Shown: positions 1 through 9,022 of the stretch, piece after piece | How positions within the stretch are numbered: position 1 is the stretch's first letter | Layout: every line of letters begins with the position of its first letter | Origin: Microbacterium jejuense | GTDB taxonomy: Bacteria > Actinomycetota > Actinomycetes > Actinomycetales > Microbacteriaceae | DNA length: 64,000 bases | NCBI RefSeq assembly: GCF_019511665.1 | Contig: NZ_JAEUAW010000003.1 | Coordinates: 124,001 to 188,000, forward strand | Reading direction: 5' to 3' | Made by a program: the position numbers and the translations under genes | The notes under the pieces: generated by a model | What the model was told of the DNA's origin: nothing | The model's database searches: none | Seen by the model: only the letters and a program-made list of their open reading frames with translations

Positions 1-1826
1 ACCCCGCCTCGGCCGACGCGACCGCGCAGCTGGTGCAGCTGCGACACCCCGAAGCGGTCGGCCTCGAGGATCGCCATGGTCGACGCGTTGGGCACGTCCA
101 CGCCGACCTCGACGACGGTCGTCGCCACGAGCACATCGACGTCGCCCCGCGCGAAGGCCTGCATGACGGCATCCTTCTCGTCCGAGGGCATCTTGCCGTG
201 CAGGATCTGCACGCGGATGTCGGTGAACGAGGGATGCCGCGACAGCAGATCGGCGACCTGCACGACCCCCCATCGCGTGCGGGGCGCCTCCCCCGCCGCA
301 TCGCCCGCGGGCTCGTCGGCGGTGTCGTCTTTCATGAGGGCTTCGGCGTCGATCGCGGCGCAGACGACGAACGCCTGACGACCCTGTGCGACCTCTTCGG
401 CGATGCGCTCCCACACGCGCCCGAACCAGCCCGGCTTCTCGGCGAGCGGTGCCACGAACGTCTCGATGGCGGCACGGCCTGCGGGCATCGTGCGGATCGT
501 CGACACGTCGAGGTCGCCGAAAACGGTCATCGCGACGGTGCGCGGGATCGGGGTCGCGGTGAGCACGAGCGCGTGCGGCGACGAGCCCTTCGCTCGCAGC
601 GACTCGCGCTGCTCGACGCCGAACCGATGCTGCTCGTCGACGACGACGAGGCCGAGGTCCGCGAACGTCGTGGACTCGCTGAGGAGCGCGTGGGTGCCCA
701 CCACGATGCGCGCCTGCCCGGAGGCCGCGCGCAGCGCCGCCTTGCGGCGCTCGGCCGCCGGCAGCTGGCCGGTGAGCAGCGTCGGCATCAGCTCGGGCGC
801 GAGCTGCGGTCCGAGCATGCGGGCGATCGAGCGCACGTGCTGCGCCGCGAGGACCTCGGTGGGCGCGATGAGCGCGGACTGCCCGCCGTCCTGCGCGACC
901 TGCAGCATAGCCCGCAGCGCGACGAGGGTCTTGCCGGACCCGACCTCGCCCTGCACGAGGCGGTTCATCGGCCAATCGCCCTGCAGGTCACGGGCGATCT
1001 GCTCGCCGACGCTGACCTGGTCGGGCGTGAGGGGGAACGGCAGGGCCGCGTCGAAGCGTTCCAGCAGCGAGCCGGGGCTGCGGCGCGTGGCAGACATCGC
1101 CCGCACGAACGCGCGCTGCTGCAGCAGGGCGACCTGCAGCACGAACGCCTCCTGCATGCGCAGCGTGGCACGCGCCTGGTCGATCTCGTCGAACTGCTGC
1201 GGGCGATGGATGCGCTCGAGGGCGGTCCGCGCGTCGAGCAGATCGTGTCGAGCCCGCACCTCGAGCGGCAGCGGCTCGGGGATCTCTCCCAGGCCGTCCA
1301 GCACCAGTTCGACGGTCTTCTGCAGCTGCCAGCTGGCGACGGTGCTCGTCGCGGGGTAGATCGGGATCGGCAGATGGATGTTCTCTGCCGCCTTCAGGCG
1401 CGCGGCGTCCTCGTCGTCGAACAGCTCGTAGTCGGGATGGGCCAGCTGCTGCGCGCCGCGGTAGACGCCCACCTTGCCCGCGAAGATGCCCTGGCGGCCC
1501 GGCTTCAGATCGCGCACCCGCCATGACTGGTTGAAGAACGTGAGCGACATCTCGCCGTTGCCGTCGCTGATGACGACTTCGAGCAGCGACCCGTTGCGGT
1601 TCTTCATGCGACGCTCGTTGACACGGCGCACCTCGGCCACGATCGTCACCGGCTCGCCGATCGGCAGGGTCGAGATCGGTGTGAGCTCACCGCGACGCGC
1701 GTAGCGACGCGGGTAGTGCACGAGCAGATCCCCCACGGTCTTCATCCCGAAGGCGCGCTCCAGGGCGCCCGCCGTCTTGCCGCCGATCGCGCCGCCCAGG
1801 CGCGAATCGAGGGTGAAGGACGTCAT
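1..1826 (-). CDS. recG: ATP-dependent DNA helicase RecG (C-terminal end outside window)
   Basis: RecG is a superfamily 2 helicase that reverses stalled replication forks and moves Holliday-type branched DNA in the cytoplasm. The translated minus strand shows the N-terminal wedge/OB region (about residues 60-150), Walker A VQGEVGSGKT, the DEQH box (VVVDEQHRFG) and motif III LVLTATPIPRT. The helicase C domain follows up to the GRVGRG motif, where the window edge cuts it. The ATG at 1826 sits 6 bases after a TAGCCT -10 box, so the mRNA is probably leaderless. It is divergent from rsmD. The missing part is the C-terminal end, roughly 100 residues or more judged from usual RecG length. Identification is very firm. 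Confidence 0.97.
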   Translation of the reverse strand, partial: MTSFTLDSRLGGAIGGKTAGALERAFGMKTVGDLLVHYPRRYARRGELTPISTLPIGEPVTIVAEVRRVNERRMKNRNGSLLEVVISDGNGEMSLTFFNQSWRVRDLKPGRQGIFAGKVGVYRGAQQLAHPDYELFDDEDAARLKAAENIHLPIPIYPATSTVASWQLQKTVELVLDGLGEIPEPLPLEVRARHDLLDARTALERIHRPQQFDEIDQARATLRMQEAFVLQVALLQQRAFVRAMSATRRSPGSLLERFDAALPFPLTPDQVSVGEQIARDLQGDWPMNRLVQGEVGSGKTLVALRAMLQVAQDGGQSALIAPTEVLAAQHVRSIARMLGPQLAPELMPTLLTGQLPAAERRKAALRAASGQARIVVGTHALLSESTTFADLGLVVVDEQHRFGVEQRESLRAKGSSPHALVLTATPIPRTVAMTVFGDLDVSTIRTMPAGRAAIETFVAPLAEKPGWFGRVWERIAEEVAQGRQAFVVCAAIDAEALMKDDTADEPAGDAAGEAPRTRWGVVQVADLLSRHPSFTDIRVQILHGKMPSDEKDAVMQAFARGDVDVLVATTVVEVGVDVPNASTMAILEADRFGVSQLHQLRGRVGRGG

Positions 1827-1907
1827 GGCTCGAGGCTATCGCGCGGCCCCGACAGGCAGCGACGCGTCCGACGCGGCAGCCGTCGCCGCGCGGGCTATCG
1901 TGAGGGG
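1827..1907. promoter_or_regulatory. Divergent promoter region for recG and rsmD
   Basis: The 81-bp gap holds a minus-strand TAGCCT at 1838-1833, followed by 6 bases and the recG ATG. It also holds a plus-strand TATCGT at 1896-1901, followed by 6 bases and the rsmD GTG. Both fit the actinobacterial TANNNT -10 with transcription starting at the start codon. No convincing -35 elements are visible. Confidence 0.55.
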
Positions 1908-2471
1908 GTGACGCGCATCATCGCGGGCCGCGCCGGCTCCCTCGTGCTCGACGTGCCGGACGCCGGCACGCGCCCCACCAGCGACCGCGTGCGCGAATCC
2001 CTGTTCGGCGCGCTGGAGGCCTCGGGCGTCCTGGACGGCGCCGCCGTGCTGGACCTCTACGCCGGGTCGGGCGCTCTCGGGCTGGAGGCGGCCAGCCGTG
2101 GTGCGGCATCCGTCGATCTCGTCGAGAAGGCGCCCCGCGCCGCGACCGTGGCCCAGCGCAACGCAGGCCGGGTGGCGAAGGCCGTCGGCGACGGCACGGC
2201 GATCCGCGTGCACCGGTCGGCCGTCGACGCGTACCTGCGCGGGGCGCACGGCCCCTTCGACCTCGTCTTGCTCGACCCGCCGTACGACGTGGGCGAGACG
2301 GAGCTCGCCGCCACGCTCGCACTGCTCGCACCGCTGGTGGCGGACGACGCGACCGTCATCATCGAGCGAGCGTCGCGCTCGCCCGAGCCCGCGCTGCCCG
2401 TGAGTCTCGTGCCGACGCGCTCCAAGCGCTACGGCGACACCACGCTGTGGTGGGCCACGACCGCGCCCTGA
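1908..2471 (+). CDS. rsmD: 16S rRNA (guanine(966)-N(2))-methyltransferase RsmD
   Basis: RsmD methylates N2 of G966 in 16S rRNA during 30S assembly, using S-adenosylmethionine. The 187-residue product is the normal length. The N-terminal RIIAGxxG and GTRPTSDRVRESLF signature is intact (about residues 3-34). The SAM-binding motif DLYAGSGALGLEA is at 49-61 and the catalytic DPPYD at 123-127. The reading frame is open further upstream, but the GTG at 1908 places the conserved TRIIAG at the N-terminus and lies 6 bases after a TATCGT -10 box, so I choose it. It is transcribed divergently from recG, a common actinobacterial arrangement. Confidence 0.95.
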   Translation: MTRIIAGRAGSLVLDVPDAGTRPTSDRVRESLFGALEASGVLDGAAVLDLYAGSGALGLEAASRGAASVDLVEKAPRAATVAQRNAGRVAKAVGDGTAIRVHRSAVDAYLRGAHGPFDLVLLDPPYDVGETELAATLALLAPLVADDATVIIERASRSPEPALPVSLVPTRSKRYGDTTLWWATTAP

Positions 2472-2479
2472 GGCACGGC

Positions 2480-3475
2480 TCAGCCGGTGCGGGCGTCCCA
2501 GTCCCGGTACGGGTCCCACCCCGCGCGACCCTCGTAGCGCGCGCCGTCGACGAGGACGGGGTCGTCGCCGCGCGCTACGACACGGCCGATCCGGCGGAAT
2601 CCCGACGGCAGAGCGGCGTCGGGCGGGAACGTGGCGAGCAGCGCATGATCCTCGCCTCCCGTGAGCGCGGAGGACGCGTCGTCCCCGAGCGTCGCCGAAT
2701 CGAGGGCGAGCGAGACCCCGGATGCCTCGGCCAGGCGCGATGCGTCCAGCAGGAGCCCGTCCGACACATCCATCATGGCCGTGGCTCCGGCGTCGGCCGC
2801 GACCGGGCCCAGCGCCACCGGCGGGGCCGGACGCAGCTGCGCGGCGAGGTCGTCGCGCTCGGCCGGCGTGAGGACGCGCTCGTCGACCGGGAGCGGTGCG
2901 TGCGCGGCATCCGTGAACCGCCCGAACAGCACGCGCAGCCCACGCGCTGCTCGTCCGAGGTCGCCGGCCACCGCGACGACGTCGCCGGCGCGTGCACCGG
3001 AGCGCAGCACCGGAGCGCGACCCGCGAGCGCCCCCAGGGCGGTGACGGCGACGGTCAGGGTGTCCGAGACGGTGAGGTCGCCGCCCTCGACGCGGCACCC
3101 CGGCGCGAGGTCGCGGCACGCGGCGCGGAGCCCGTCGGCCAGGCCGGTGACGAACGACAGACGCGTCGACTCGGGCATCGCCAGCGCCACGAGCAGCGCT
3201 GTCGGCGTCGCCCCCATCGCGGCCACGTCGGCGAGGTTCACCGCCGCGGCCTTGTAGCCGAGGTCGTACGCGCTCGACCACGCGAGGCGGAAGTCTGGCC
3301 CGTGCACGAGCGTGTCGACGGTCGCGACGACGCGGCCGTCGGCCGCGGCGATCACCGCGGCGTCGTCGCCGGGACCGACCAGCGCGTTCGACTCACCGAG
3401 GCGCTCCAGGATCGCCCGCAGGATCGCGCCCTCGCTCAACTCGCCCACCGTCGGATCCGCGTGCTCGTCGACCAT
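2480..3475 (-). CDS. thiL: Thiamine-monophosphate kinase ThiL
   Basis: ThiL phosphorylates thiamine monophosphate to the active cofactor thiamine diphosphate. The 331-residue protein has the PurM/AIR-synthase fold signatures: GPGDDAAV (about 34-41), VEGGDLTVSD (substrate and Mg binding) and MDVSDGLLLD. A GGEDHALL segment matches the family's GGEDYELL. Length is typical. It is convergent with rsmD (8-bp gap) and divergent from the DUF3515 lipoprotein gene. A TACCGT -10 box (minus strand 3487-3482) ends 6 bases before the ATG, implying a leaderless message. Confidence 0.95.
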   Translation of the reverse strand: MVDEHADPTVGELSEGAILRAILERLGESNALVGPGDDAAVIAAADGRVVATVDTLVHGPDFRLAWSSAYDLGYKAAAVNLADVAAMGATPTALLVALAMPESTRLSFVTGLADGLRAACRDLAPGCRVEGGDLTVSDTLTVAVTALGALAGRAPVLRSGARAGDVVAVAGDLGRAARGLRVLFGRFTDAAHAPLPVDERVLTPAERDDLAAQLRPAPPVALGPVAADAGATAMMDVSDGLLLDASRLAEASGVSLALDSATLGDDASSALTGGEDHALLATFPPDAALPSGFRRIGRVVARGDDPVLVDGARYEGRAGWDPYRDWDARTG

Positions 3476-3532
3476 CCGTCCACGGTACCGTCGCGGATCG
3501 GGATGCCGTCACGCCCGGGTTAGCCTGGAGGG
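3476..3532. promoter_or_regulatory. Divergent promoter region for thiL and the DUF3515 gene
   Basis: The minus strand has TACCGT (3487-3482) 6 bases before the thiL ATG. The plus strand has TAGCCT (3521-3526) 6 bases before the GTG at 3533. The six bases in front of that GTG, ggaggg, could also serve as a ribosome-binding site. Two TANNNT boxes lie back to back in under 60 bp. Confidence 0.55.
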
Positions 3533-4030
3533 GTGCGCGTCATCCCGACCCTGTTCGCCGCCGGACTCGCGGCCGTCGCCGCGTTCGGCCTGGCCGGATG
3601 CTCGACGACCGTCGACATGGATCCTGCCAAGGACGCGAATGATCCCGCCTGCGCAGAGGTGAGCGTGCGACTGCCCGACACCGTCGACGGCCAGTCGCGC
3701 ATCTGGACCGACGCGCAGGCGACCGGTGCCTGGGGCAACGACGGCTCGGCGATCCTGCTGCGCTGCGGCGTGACGCCGCCCGGCCCGACCGAGGCGAAGT
3801 GCATCACGCTGGGCGGCGTCGACTGGATCGTGGACGAGACGCAGGCGCCGAAGTACCTCGTGACGTCGTACGGGCGTGAGCCTGCCGTCGAGGTGTTCAT
3901 CGACAACGAGGTCGTCTCGTCGAACGAGGTGCTCACGCAGCTCGGCGAACGCGTCGTGCAGAACGCCACGAAGAGCGAATCGGCGTGCACCAACACCGAG
4001 ACGCTGCTCGACGACGCCACTGCGGGCTGA
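3533..4030 (+). CDS. DUF3515 family lipoprotein
   Basis: This is a predicted lipoprotein of 165 residues with a short basic start (MRVIPTLF), a hydrophobic stretch and a lipobox FGLAGC, so Cys ~23 is the likely lipidation site. The mature part carries the DUF3515 pattern of actinobacteria, with a DACA-like cysteine near residue 42, the CGV and KC cysteines in the middle and the GVDW(I/V) segment. Function is unknown in the family. It lies between thiL and ddl, a usual neighbourhood in Microbacteriaceae. It starts with GTG preceded by ggaggg. The last codons run close to the convergent ddl (14-bp gap). Confidence 0.85.
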   Translation: MRVIPTLFAAGLAAVAAFGLAGCSTTVDMDPAKDANDPACAEVSVRLPDTVDGQSRIWTDAQATGAWGNDGSAILLRCGVTPPGPTEAKCITLGGVDWIVDETQAPKYLVTSYGREPAVEVFIDNEVVSSNEVLTQLGERVVQNATKSESACTNTETLLDDATAG

Positions 4031-4044
4031 GAGCCCGCCGGGCC

Positions 4045-5136
4045 TCAGGCGACCGCCCGTTCGAGCGCGGTGTCGATCAGCTCGGTGATGAGCTCGGGAT
4101 ACGTCATGCCCGACGCGATCCAGCACTTCGGGAACATCGAGATCGGGGTGAATCCCGGCATCGTGTTCAGCTCGTTCACGTAGAGCCCGTCGGCCGCGAG
4201 GAAGAAGTCCACGCGCGCGAGCCCGCGGCCGTCGACGGCGTCGAATGCGCGCACGCCGAGCTCCTGGATCGCGGCGATCTCGGCGTCCGTGAGGTCGGCC
4301 GGGCACACGACGTCGGCCCCCTCGCCGCCGAGGTACTTGCCCTCGAAGTCGTAGAACTCGCGGGTGGTGAGCACGATCTCGCCCGGAAGGGAGGCGCGCG
4401 CGCCGGCACCGCCGCGCCCCTCGAGCACCGCCACCTCGACCTCGCGACCGACGATGGCCGACTCGATGAGAACCTTGTCGTCCTCCGCGAACGCCAGCGC
4501 GAGCGCCGCGTCCAGCTCGGAGGCGTCGTGGACCTTCGAGACGCCGACGCTCGACCCTGCGCGCGCGGGCTTCACGAACGACGGCTCACCCAGGGCCGCG
4601 GCATCCGCCCGCACGCCCTCGGGATCGCGCTCCCAGCGTGCGCGCGTGACCGTGACCCACGGCGACACCGGCACGCCCGCGGCGGCCAGCACGATCTTCA
4701 TGAAGTGCTTGTCCATGCACAGCGCGGAATCGAGGACGCCGCCGCCCGCGTACGGGATCTCGAGCGTGTCGAAGAAGCCCTGGATGGTGCCGTCCTCGCC
4801 GTGCACGCCGTGCAGGATCGGCAGCACCACGTCGAGGCGGCCGAGCTCGTCGACCGAGCCGTCGGCGCGGCGGACCCGCAGCGCGCGGTCGCCCACCTCG
4901 GGCCACACCACGCGCGTGCCGTTGTCGATCACCTCGGGGAGGCGGTCGGCGTCGAGGGCGAACTTGTCGGGGTCGTCGTCCTCCAGGACGAACACGCCGT
5001 CGCGCGTGATGCCGACCGGGATCACCCGGTAGCGGTCACGGTCGATCGCCCGCAGCACCCCGCCCGCCGTTGCGGAACTGATCGAGTGCTCGCTGGATCG
5101 ACCGCCAAAGAGCACCGCCACCGCCGGCTTGTCCAT
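4045..5136 (-). CDS. ddl: D-alanine--D-alanine ligase
   Basis: Ddl joins two D-alanines with ATP to make the dipeptide used by MurF in peptidoglycan precursor synthesis. The 363-residue protein shows the N-terminal FGGRSSEHSIS motif immediately after the start. The ATP-grasp core follows, with GxDGTIQGF, FVKPARAGSSVGVSKV and the metal/substrate motif NELNTMPGFT near the C-terminus. The ATG at 5136 lies inside the 3' end of gpsA; because GGRSSEH is essential and sits about 10 codons in, the start cannot be moved downstream. It belongs to the murA-plsC-gpsA-ddl run on the minus strand. Confidence 0.96.
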   Translation of the reverse strand: MDKPAVAVLFGGRSSEHSISSATAGGVLRAIDRDRYRVIPVGITRDGVFVLEDDDPDKFALDADRLPEVIDNGTRVVWPEVGDRALRVRRADGSVDELGRLDVVLPILHGVHGEDGTIQGFFDTLEIPYAGGGVLDSALCMDKHFMKIVLAAAGVPVSPWVTVTRARWERDPEGVRADAAALGEPSFVKPARAGSSVGVSKVHDASELDAALALAFAEDDKVLIESAIVGREVEVAVLEGRGGAGARASLPGEIVLTTREFYDFEGKYLGGEGADVVCPADLTDAEIAAIQELGVRAFDAVDGRGLARVDFFLAADGLYVNELNTMPGFTPISMFPKCWIASGMTYPELITELIDTALERAVA

Positions 5137-6172
5137 TCTGCGTCCTCTCCCCCTGCGGGGTGTCGTCGTCTGTCGTCAGGTGGGGCGCGATGTCTCGAGG
5201 GTTCATCGTGCCGTCGAGCACCATCTTGACCTGCTCGACGATCGGCATCTGCACCCCGACCTCGCGCGCCAGCTGCAGGATGGGCGCGACCGAGGCGAGC
5301 CCTTCCGCCGTCTGGTTCATCTGCTTGACCACGTCGTCGAAGCGGTAGCCCTGACCGAGCAGGCGCCCGGCGGTGTTGTTGCGGCTGAGCGGCGACTGGC
5401 ACGTGGCGATGAGGTCGCCCAGGCCTGCGAGACCCTGCAGCGTCTCGGGCTGCGCGCCGAACGCCACCGCGAAGTCGGTCATCTCGACGAGGCCTCGCGT
5501 GATGATCGAGGCCTTCGTGTTCTCGCCGTAGCCGACGCCGTCGACGATGCCGATCGCGACGGCGATGAGGTTCTTGAGCACACCGCCGAACTCGGTGCCG
5601 ATCACGTCCGTGTTGACGAACGTGCGGAAGTACGCGTTGCGCGCGCGTCGTGCGACGGCCTCCGCCGTCTCTTGGCTGATCGAGGCGATCACGGCGGCCG
5701 TCGGCTGCTCCCGCGCGATCTCGAGCGCGAGGTTCGGCCCGGACGCCACCGCGATGCGGGCCGGATCACAGCCCAGCTCCTGCTCGATGACCTGGCTCAT
5801 GCGCAGGCCGGTGCGGCGCTCGACGCCCTTCATGAGCGACACGATCGGCGCGTCGGTCTTCGAGATCAGCGGCCGCACGGCCTTGAGGTTCTGACGCACC
5901 GCCTGGCTCGGGATCGACAGGTACACCTGCTCGGCGCCCTCCAGCGCCTCCGACAGGTGGTGCGTCGCGTGCATGTCACGCGGAAGGTTGATGCCGGGAA
6001 GGTACTCGCTGTTGCGCTTGCCCTCCTGGATCTCGCCCGCGAGCTCGGGGCGCCGTGCCCACATGGTCACGTGGGCGCCGCCGTCCGCGAGGACCTTGCC
6101 GAACGTCGTCCCCCAGCTGCCGGCGCCGACGACGGCGACGCGGGGCCTGCTGGACTCCTGCCTACGACTCAA
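5036..6172 (-). CDS. gpsA: NAD(P)-dependent glycerol-3-phosphate dehydrogenase
   Basis: GpsA reduces dihydroxyacetone phosphate to sn-glycerol 3-phosphate, the backbone that PlsC-type enzymes acylate. The Rossmann motif GAGSWGTT is at 16-23, SLMKGVE follows, and the catalytic lysine lies in GVLKNLIAVA. The substrate loop is ENTKASIITRGL. At 378 residues it is about 35-40 residues longer than the usual 330-340. The extra C-terminal tail, after TTDDDTPQGE, reads through the first 101 bases of ddl in another frame. The start overlaps the end of plsC by 11 bp, so coupling is likely. The tail could be genuine overprinting or reflect a frameshift in a G-run at 5153-5157. Confidence 0.94.
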   Translation of the reverse strand: MSRRQESSRPRVAVVGAGSWGTTFGKVLADGGAHVTMWARRPELAGEIQEGKRNSEYLPGINLPRDMHATHHLSEALEGAEQVYLSIPSQAVRQNLKAVRPLISKTDAPIVSLMKGVERRTGLRMSQVIEQELGCDPARIAVASGPNLALEIAREQPTAAVIASISQETAEAVARRARNAYFRTFVNTDVIGTEFGGVLKNLIAVAIGIVDGVGYGENTKASIITRGLVEMTDFAVAFGAQPETLQGLAGLGDLIATCQSPLSRNNTAGRLLGQGYRFDDVVKQMNQTAEGLASVAPILQLAREVGVQMPIVEQVKMVLDGTMNPRDIAPHLTTDDDTPQGERTQNGQAGGGGALWRSIQRALDQFRNGGRGAAGDRP

Positions 6173-6956
6173 GGCGCCCCGTCTCTTTCTGCCCGTGGTC
6201 GGCGGGGTTCCACCGGGCCGCGGGGGCAGGCTCGCCGCGCAGCTGCGACAGCAGTCCCGCGATGTCGGCCATCACGACGTCGGTGGCGGCGACCAGGGCG
6301 GTCTGCGAGTTCGCGGTCTCGGCGTACGCCGAGACGTCGACGGGGTCGCCGACGATCACGCGCACGCGGCGGCGCAGCGGCCACAGCTTGAGCTTTCCGT
6401 AGCGGGGAAGCACCTGCTGTGCGCCCCACTGCGCCATCGGGATGATCGGGATGCCGCCGGCCAGCGCCAGCCGCACGGCACCGGTCTTGCCACGCATGGG
6501 CCACAGATCGGGCTCGCGGGTGAGCGACCCCTCGGGGTACACGATGACCCCGCGACCGTGCCGGACGAGCGTCTCGGACGCCTCGAGGGTCGCGCGCGCA
6601 GCGGCCGCCGACGTCGCCCGCGACACCGGCACCATGCCGGTGCGACGCAGCACCCAGCCGAGGACGGGCACGCGGAAGAGGCTCTCCTTCGCCATGAACC
6701 GCGGTGCGCGTCCCATGCGCCACACGGCGATGGCCACGACGAGCGGGTCGATCTCGCTCACGTGGTTCGGGGCCAGGACGAACGCGCCCTCGCGCGGCAG
6801 CTTCTCGGACCCCTCGATCTCGATCTTGAACACGAGACCCATGAGCGGGACGATGATGGCCGCGAGCGGCCAGAAGAGACTCGGACGCGTCTTCTCGGTC
6901 GAAGCGCGCGGACGACGGGGACTCAACGGGTCACCCGATGACGTCGAAGTCGGCAC
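6162..6956 (-). CDS. plsC: 1-acyl-sn-glycerol-3-phosphate acyltransferase (PlsC family)
   Basis: PlsC-type enzymes transfer an acyl chain to lysophosphatidic acid at the membrane to form phosphatidic acid. The acceptor motif NHVSEIDP (NHxxxxD) is present, followed by FMAKESLFRVPVLGWVLRRTG and a YPEGSLT block (EGT-like motif III). A hydrophobic segment near residues 27-46 may anchor the protein. The first in-frame start is GTG at 6956, overlapping murA by 26 bp; a TTG at 6926 is an alternative that would remove 10 residues. Position between murA and gpsA fits phospholipid synthesis, since GpsA supplies the substrate backbone. Confidence 0.9.
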   Translation of the reverse strand: MPTSTSSGDPLSPRRPRASTEKTRPSLFWPLAAIIVPLMGLVFKIEIEGSEKLPREGAFVLAPNHVSEIDPLVVAIAVWRMGRAPRFMAKESLFRVPVLGWVLRRTGMVPVSRATSAAAARATLEASETLVRHGRGVIVYPEGSLTREPDLWPMRGKTGAVRLALAGGIPIIPMAQWGAQQVLPRYGKLKLWPLRRRVRVIVGDPVDVSAYAETANSQTALVAATDVVMADIAGLLSQLRGEPAPAARWNPADHGQKETGRLES

Positions 6957-8313
6957 CGAGCATCTCGAGCTTGGTGAGGAACTTCTCGTACCCGCGGCGG
7001 ATGATGCCGATGTTGCGCACCACCGACTCGCCCTCGGCGGTCAGCGCCGCGATGACATAGCTGTAGCCGCCGCGGAGGTCGGGAACGACGACGTCGGCGC
7101 CGTGCAGCGGCGTCGGCCCGTTGATCACGGCCGCCTGCTCGAGAGCGCGGCGCGCGACGCGGCGGCCGGGTGCGTCGATGCCGTCAGGGTGCACGACGAT
7201 GTCGGCGCCCATCTGGTTGAGAGCCTCGGTGAATCCCAGCCGGTTCTCGTACACCGTCTCATGGACGGTCGACACGCCCTCGGCCTGGGTGAGCGCCACG
7301 ATGAGCGGCTGCTGCCAGTCGGTCATGAAGCCGGGGTGGACGTCGGTCTCGACGACGACGGGCTTGATCGCGCCGCCGCGACGGAACTGGATGCCGTCCT
7401 CGCGCACGTCGAACCAGCCGCCCGCCTTTCGGAAGACGTTGAGGAAGGTCAGCATCTCCTGCTGGCGGGCGCCGCCGACGAAGATGTCGCCGTCGGTCGC
7501 GAGCGCGGCGCACGCCCACGAAGCGGCCTCGTTGCGGTCGAAGATCGCGCGGTGGTCGTAGCCCTGCAGCGAGTCGACGCCTTCGATGAGGATGACGCGG
7601 TTGGGCTCGTACGAGATGATCGCGCCCATCTTCTGCAGCACGGCGATCAGGTCCATGATCTCGGGCTCGATCGCCGCACCACGCAGCTCGGTCGTGCCCT
7701 TCGCCTTGACGGCGGTGAGCAGCACCTGCTCGGTCGCGCCGACGCTCGGGTAGGGCAGTTCGATGTTCGCGCCGTGCAGGCCGTTCGGGGCCGTGATGCG
7801 GATGCCCTCGTAGCTCTTGTCGACGACGGCGCCGAACGCGCGCAGCGCGTCCATGTGGAAGTTGATGGGACGGTCGCCGATGCGGCAGCCGCCGAGGTCG
7901 GGGATCAGCGCCTCGCCGAGCAGGTGCAGGAGCGGGCCGCAGAAGAGGATCGGGATGCGCGAGGCACCGGCGTGCGCGTCGATCTCTTCGAAGTGCGCGG
8001 CGACGGCGCCGCTGGGATCGAAGTGGAGCGTCCCCTCTTCTTCGCCGTCCCACACGCGGACCCCGTGGACCTCGAGGAGCGAGCGCACCACGGCGACATC
8101 GCTGATGTCGGGTACGTCGCGCAGCGTGCTGGTCGTCTCACCCAGGAGCGCGGCGACCATCGCCTTGGTGACGAGGTTCTTGGCGCCCTTCACCTCGACA
8201 CGGCCCGTCAGCGGGCGGCCGCCGCGGATGGCGAGGACTTCACCGTTCACGTGCTTCTCTCCCGACTTCGCGATCGTCTCGGCGCCCGCGGCGACATTCA
8301 GAAGCGACTTCAT
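6931..8313 (-). CDS. murA: UDP-N-acetylglucosamine 1-carboxyvinyltransferase
   Basis: MurA adds enolpyruvate from PEP to UDP-GlcNAc, the first committed step of peptidoglycan synthesis and the fosfomycin target. The 460-residue protein has the VKGAKN substrate motif near residue 43 and a GGCRIGDRPI loop. That loop carries the conserved cysteine equivalent to E. coli Cys115, so the enzyme should be fosfomycin-sensitive at this residue. Length is slightly above the usual 420-430 because of an N-terminal extension of about 20 residues before the EVLAIRGG segment. I keep the upstream ATG at 8313, though a start near VNGEVLAIRGG is possible. Confidence 0.95.
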   Translation of the reverse strand: MKSLLNVAAGAETIAKSGEKHVNGEVLAIRGGRPLTGRVEVKGAKNLVTKAMVAALLGETTSTLRDVPDISDVAVVRSLLEVHGVRVWDGEEEGTLHFDPSGAVAAHFEEIDAHAGASRIPILFCGPLLHLLGEALIPDLGGCRIGDRPINFHMDALRAFGAVVDKSYEGIRITAPNGLHGANIELPYPSVGATEQVLLTAVKAKGTTELRGAAIEPEIMDLIAVLQKMGAIISYEPNRVILIEGVDSLQGYDHRAIFDRNEAASWACAALATDGDIFVGGARQQEMLTFLNVFRKAGGWFDVREDGIQFRRGGAIKPVVVETDVHPGFMTDWQQPLIVALTQAEGVSTVHETVYENRLGFTEALNQMGADIVVHPDGIDAPGRRVARRALEQAAVINGPTPLHGADVVVPDLRGGYSYVIAALTAEGESVVRNIGIIRRGYEKFLTKLEMLGADFDVIG

Positions 8314-8424
8314 CCGGTGGACCTCACTGTATTGGTCGGGGGCTGTCGCCCGAGGGGGTGCCCGGGGTGTTGCCCGAGGGCGGCTGCTGTGGACCGGGCG
8401 CCCTGGTGGGGCGCCCGACCCGGC

Positions 8425-9021
8425 TCACGGAACGGGAAGCGTCCGTGGCCGCCACGCCTCGCGGCGCGCCTCGAACTGCGCGATCCTGTCGGCTTCGCGC
8501 AGCGTGAGCCCGATGTCGTCGAGTCCTTCGAGAAGCCGCCACCTAGTGTAATCGTCGATGTCGAAAGGGATCTCCAGCGCGCCGACCGTGGCGGTGCGCG
8601 ACTGCAGATCGACCGTCATCGGGATGCCGGGCTCGGCCTCGATGGCGGCCCACACCGCCTCGAGGTCGGACTCCGAGATCACGCCCGTGACCAGGCCCTG
8701 CTTGCCGGCGTTGCCGCGGAAGATGTCGGCGAAGCGCGGACTCAGGACGACCTTGAATCCGAAGTCGCGCAGGGCCCACACGGCGTGTTCGCGGCTCGAA
8801 CCGGTGCCGAAGTCGGGCCCCGCCACGAGGATGCTGGCGCCCTGGTAGGCGGGCTGGTTCAGCACGAACTCGGGGTCCTGACGCCAGCTGGCGAACAGGG
8901 CGTCGTCGAAGCCGGTCTTCGTGACGCGCTTGAGGTAGACAGCGGGGATGATCTGGTCGGTGTCGACCGCGGAGCGCTTCAGCGGGGCTGCGACTCCGGT
9001 GTGGCTGGTGAACTTCTCCAT
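8425..9021 (-). CDS. leuD: 3-isopropylmalate dehydratase small subunit
   Basis: LeuD is the swivel-domain subunit that pairs with LeuC to isomerise 2-isopropylmalate to 3-isopropylmalate in leucine synthesis. The 198-residue protein shows the [12 protein letters not shown] start motif, the [17 protein letters not shown] loop that closes on the active site, and the [14 protein letters not shown] segment. It follows leuC with a 1-bp gap, so the two are co-translated. The 111-bp gap to murA downstream holds no gene; it contains a Pro/Gly-rich-coding GC stretch but no clear terminator. Confidence 0.96.
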   Translation of the reverse strand: MEKFTSHTGVAAPLKRSAVDTDQIIPAVYLKRVTKTGFDDALFASWRQDPEFVLNQPAYQGASILVAGPDFGTGSSREHAVWALRDFGFKVVLSPRFADIFRGNAGKQGLVTGVISESDLEAVWAAIEAEPGIPMTVDLQSRTATVGALEIPFDIDDYTRWRLLEGLDDIGLTLREADRIAQFEARREAWRPRTLPVP

Positions 9022-9022
9022 G

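Noticed and set aside
5036..6172. gpsA as a pseudogene with a frameshift
   Set aside because: All catalytic motifs are in one frame and all three frames stay open to the ddl start, so the long tail cannot by itself prove an error.
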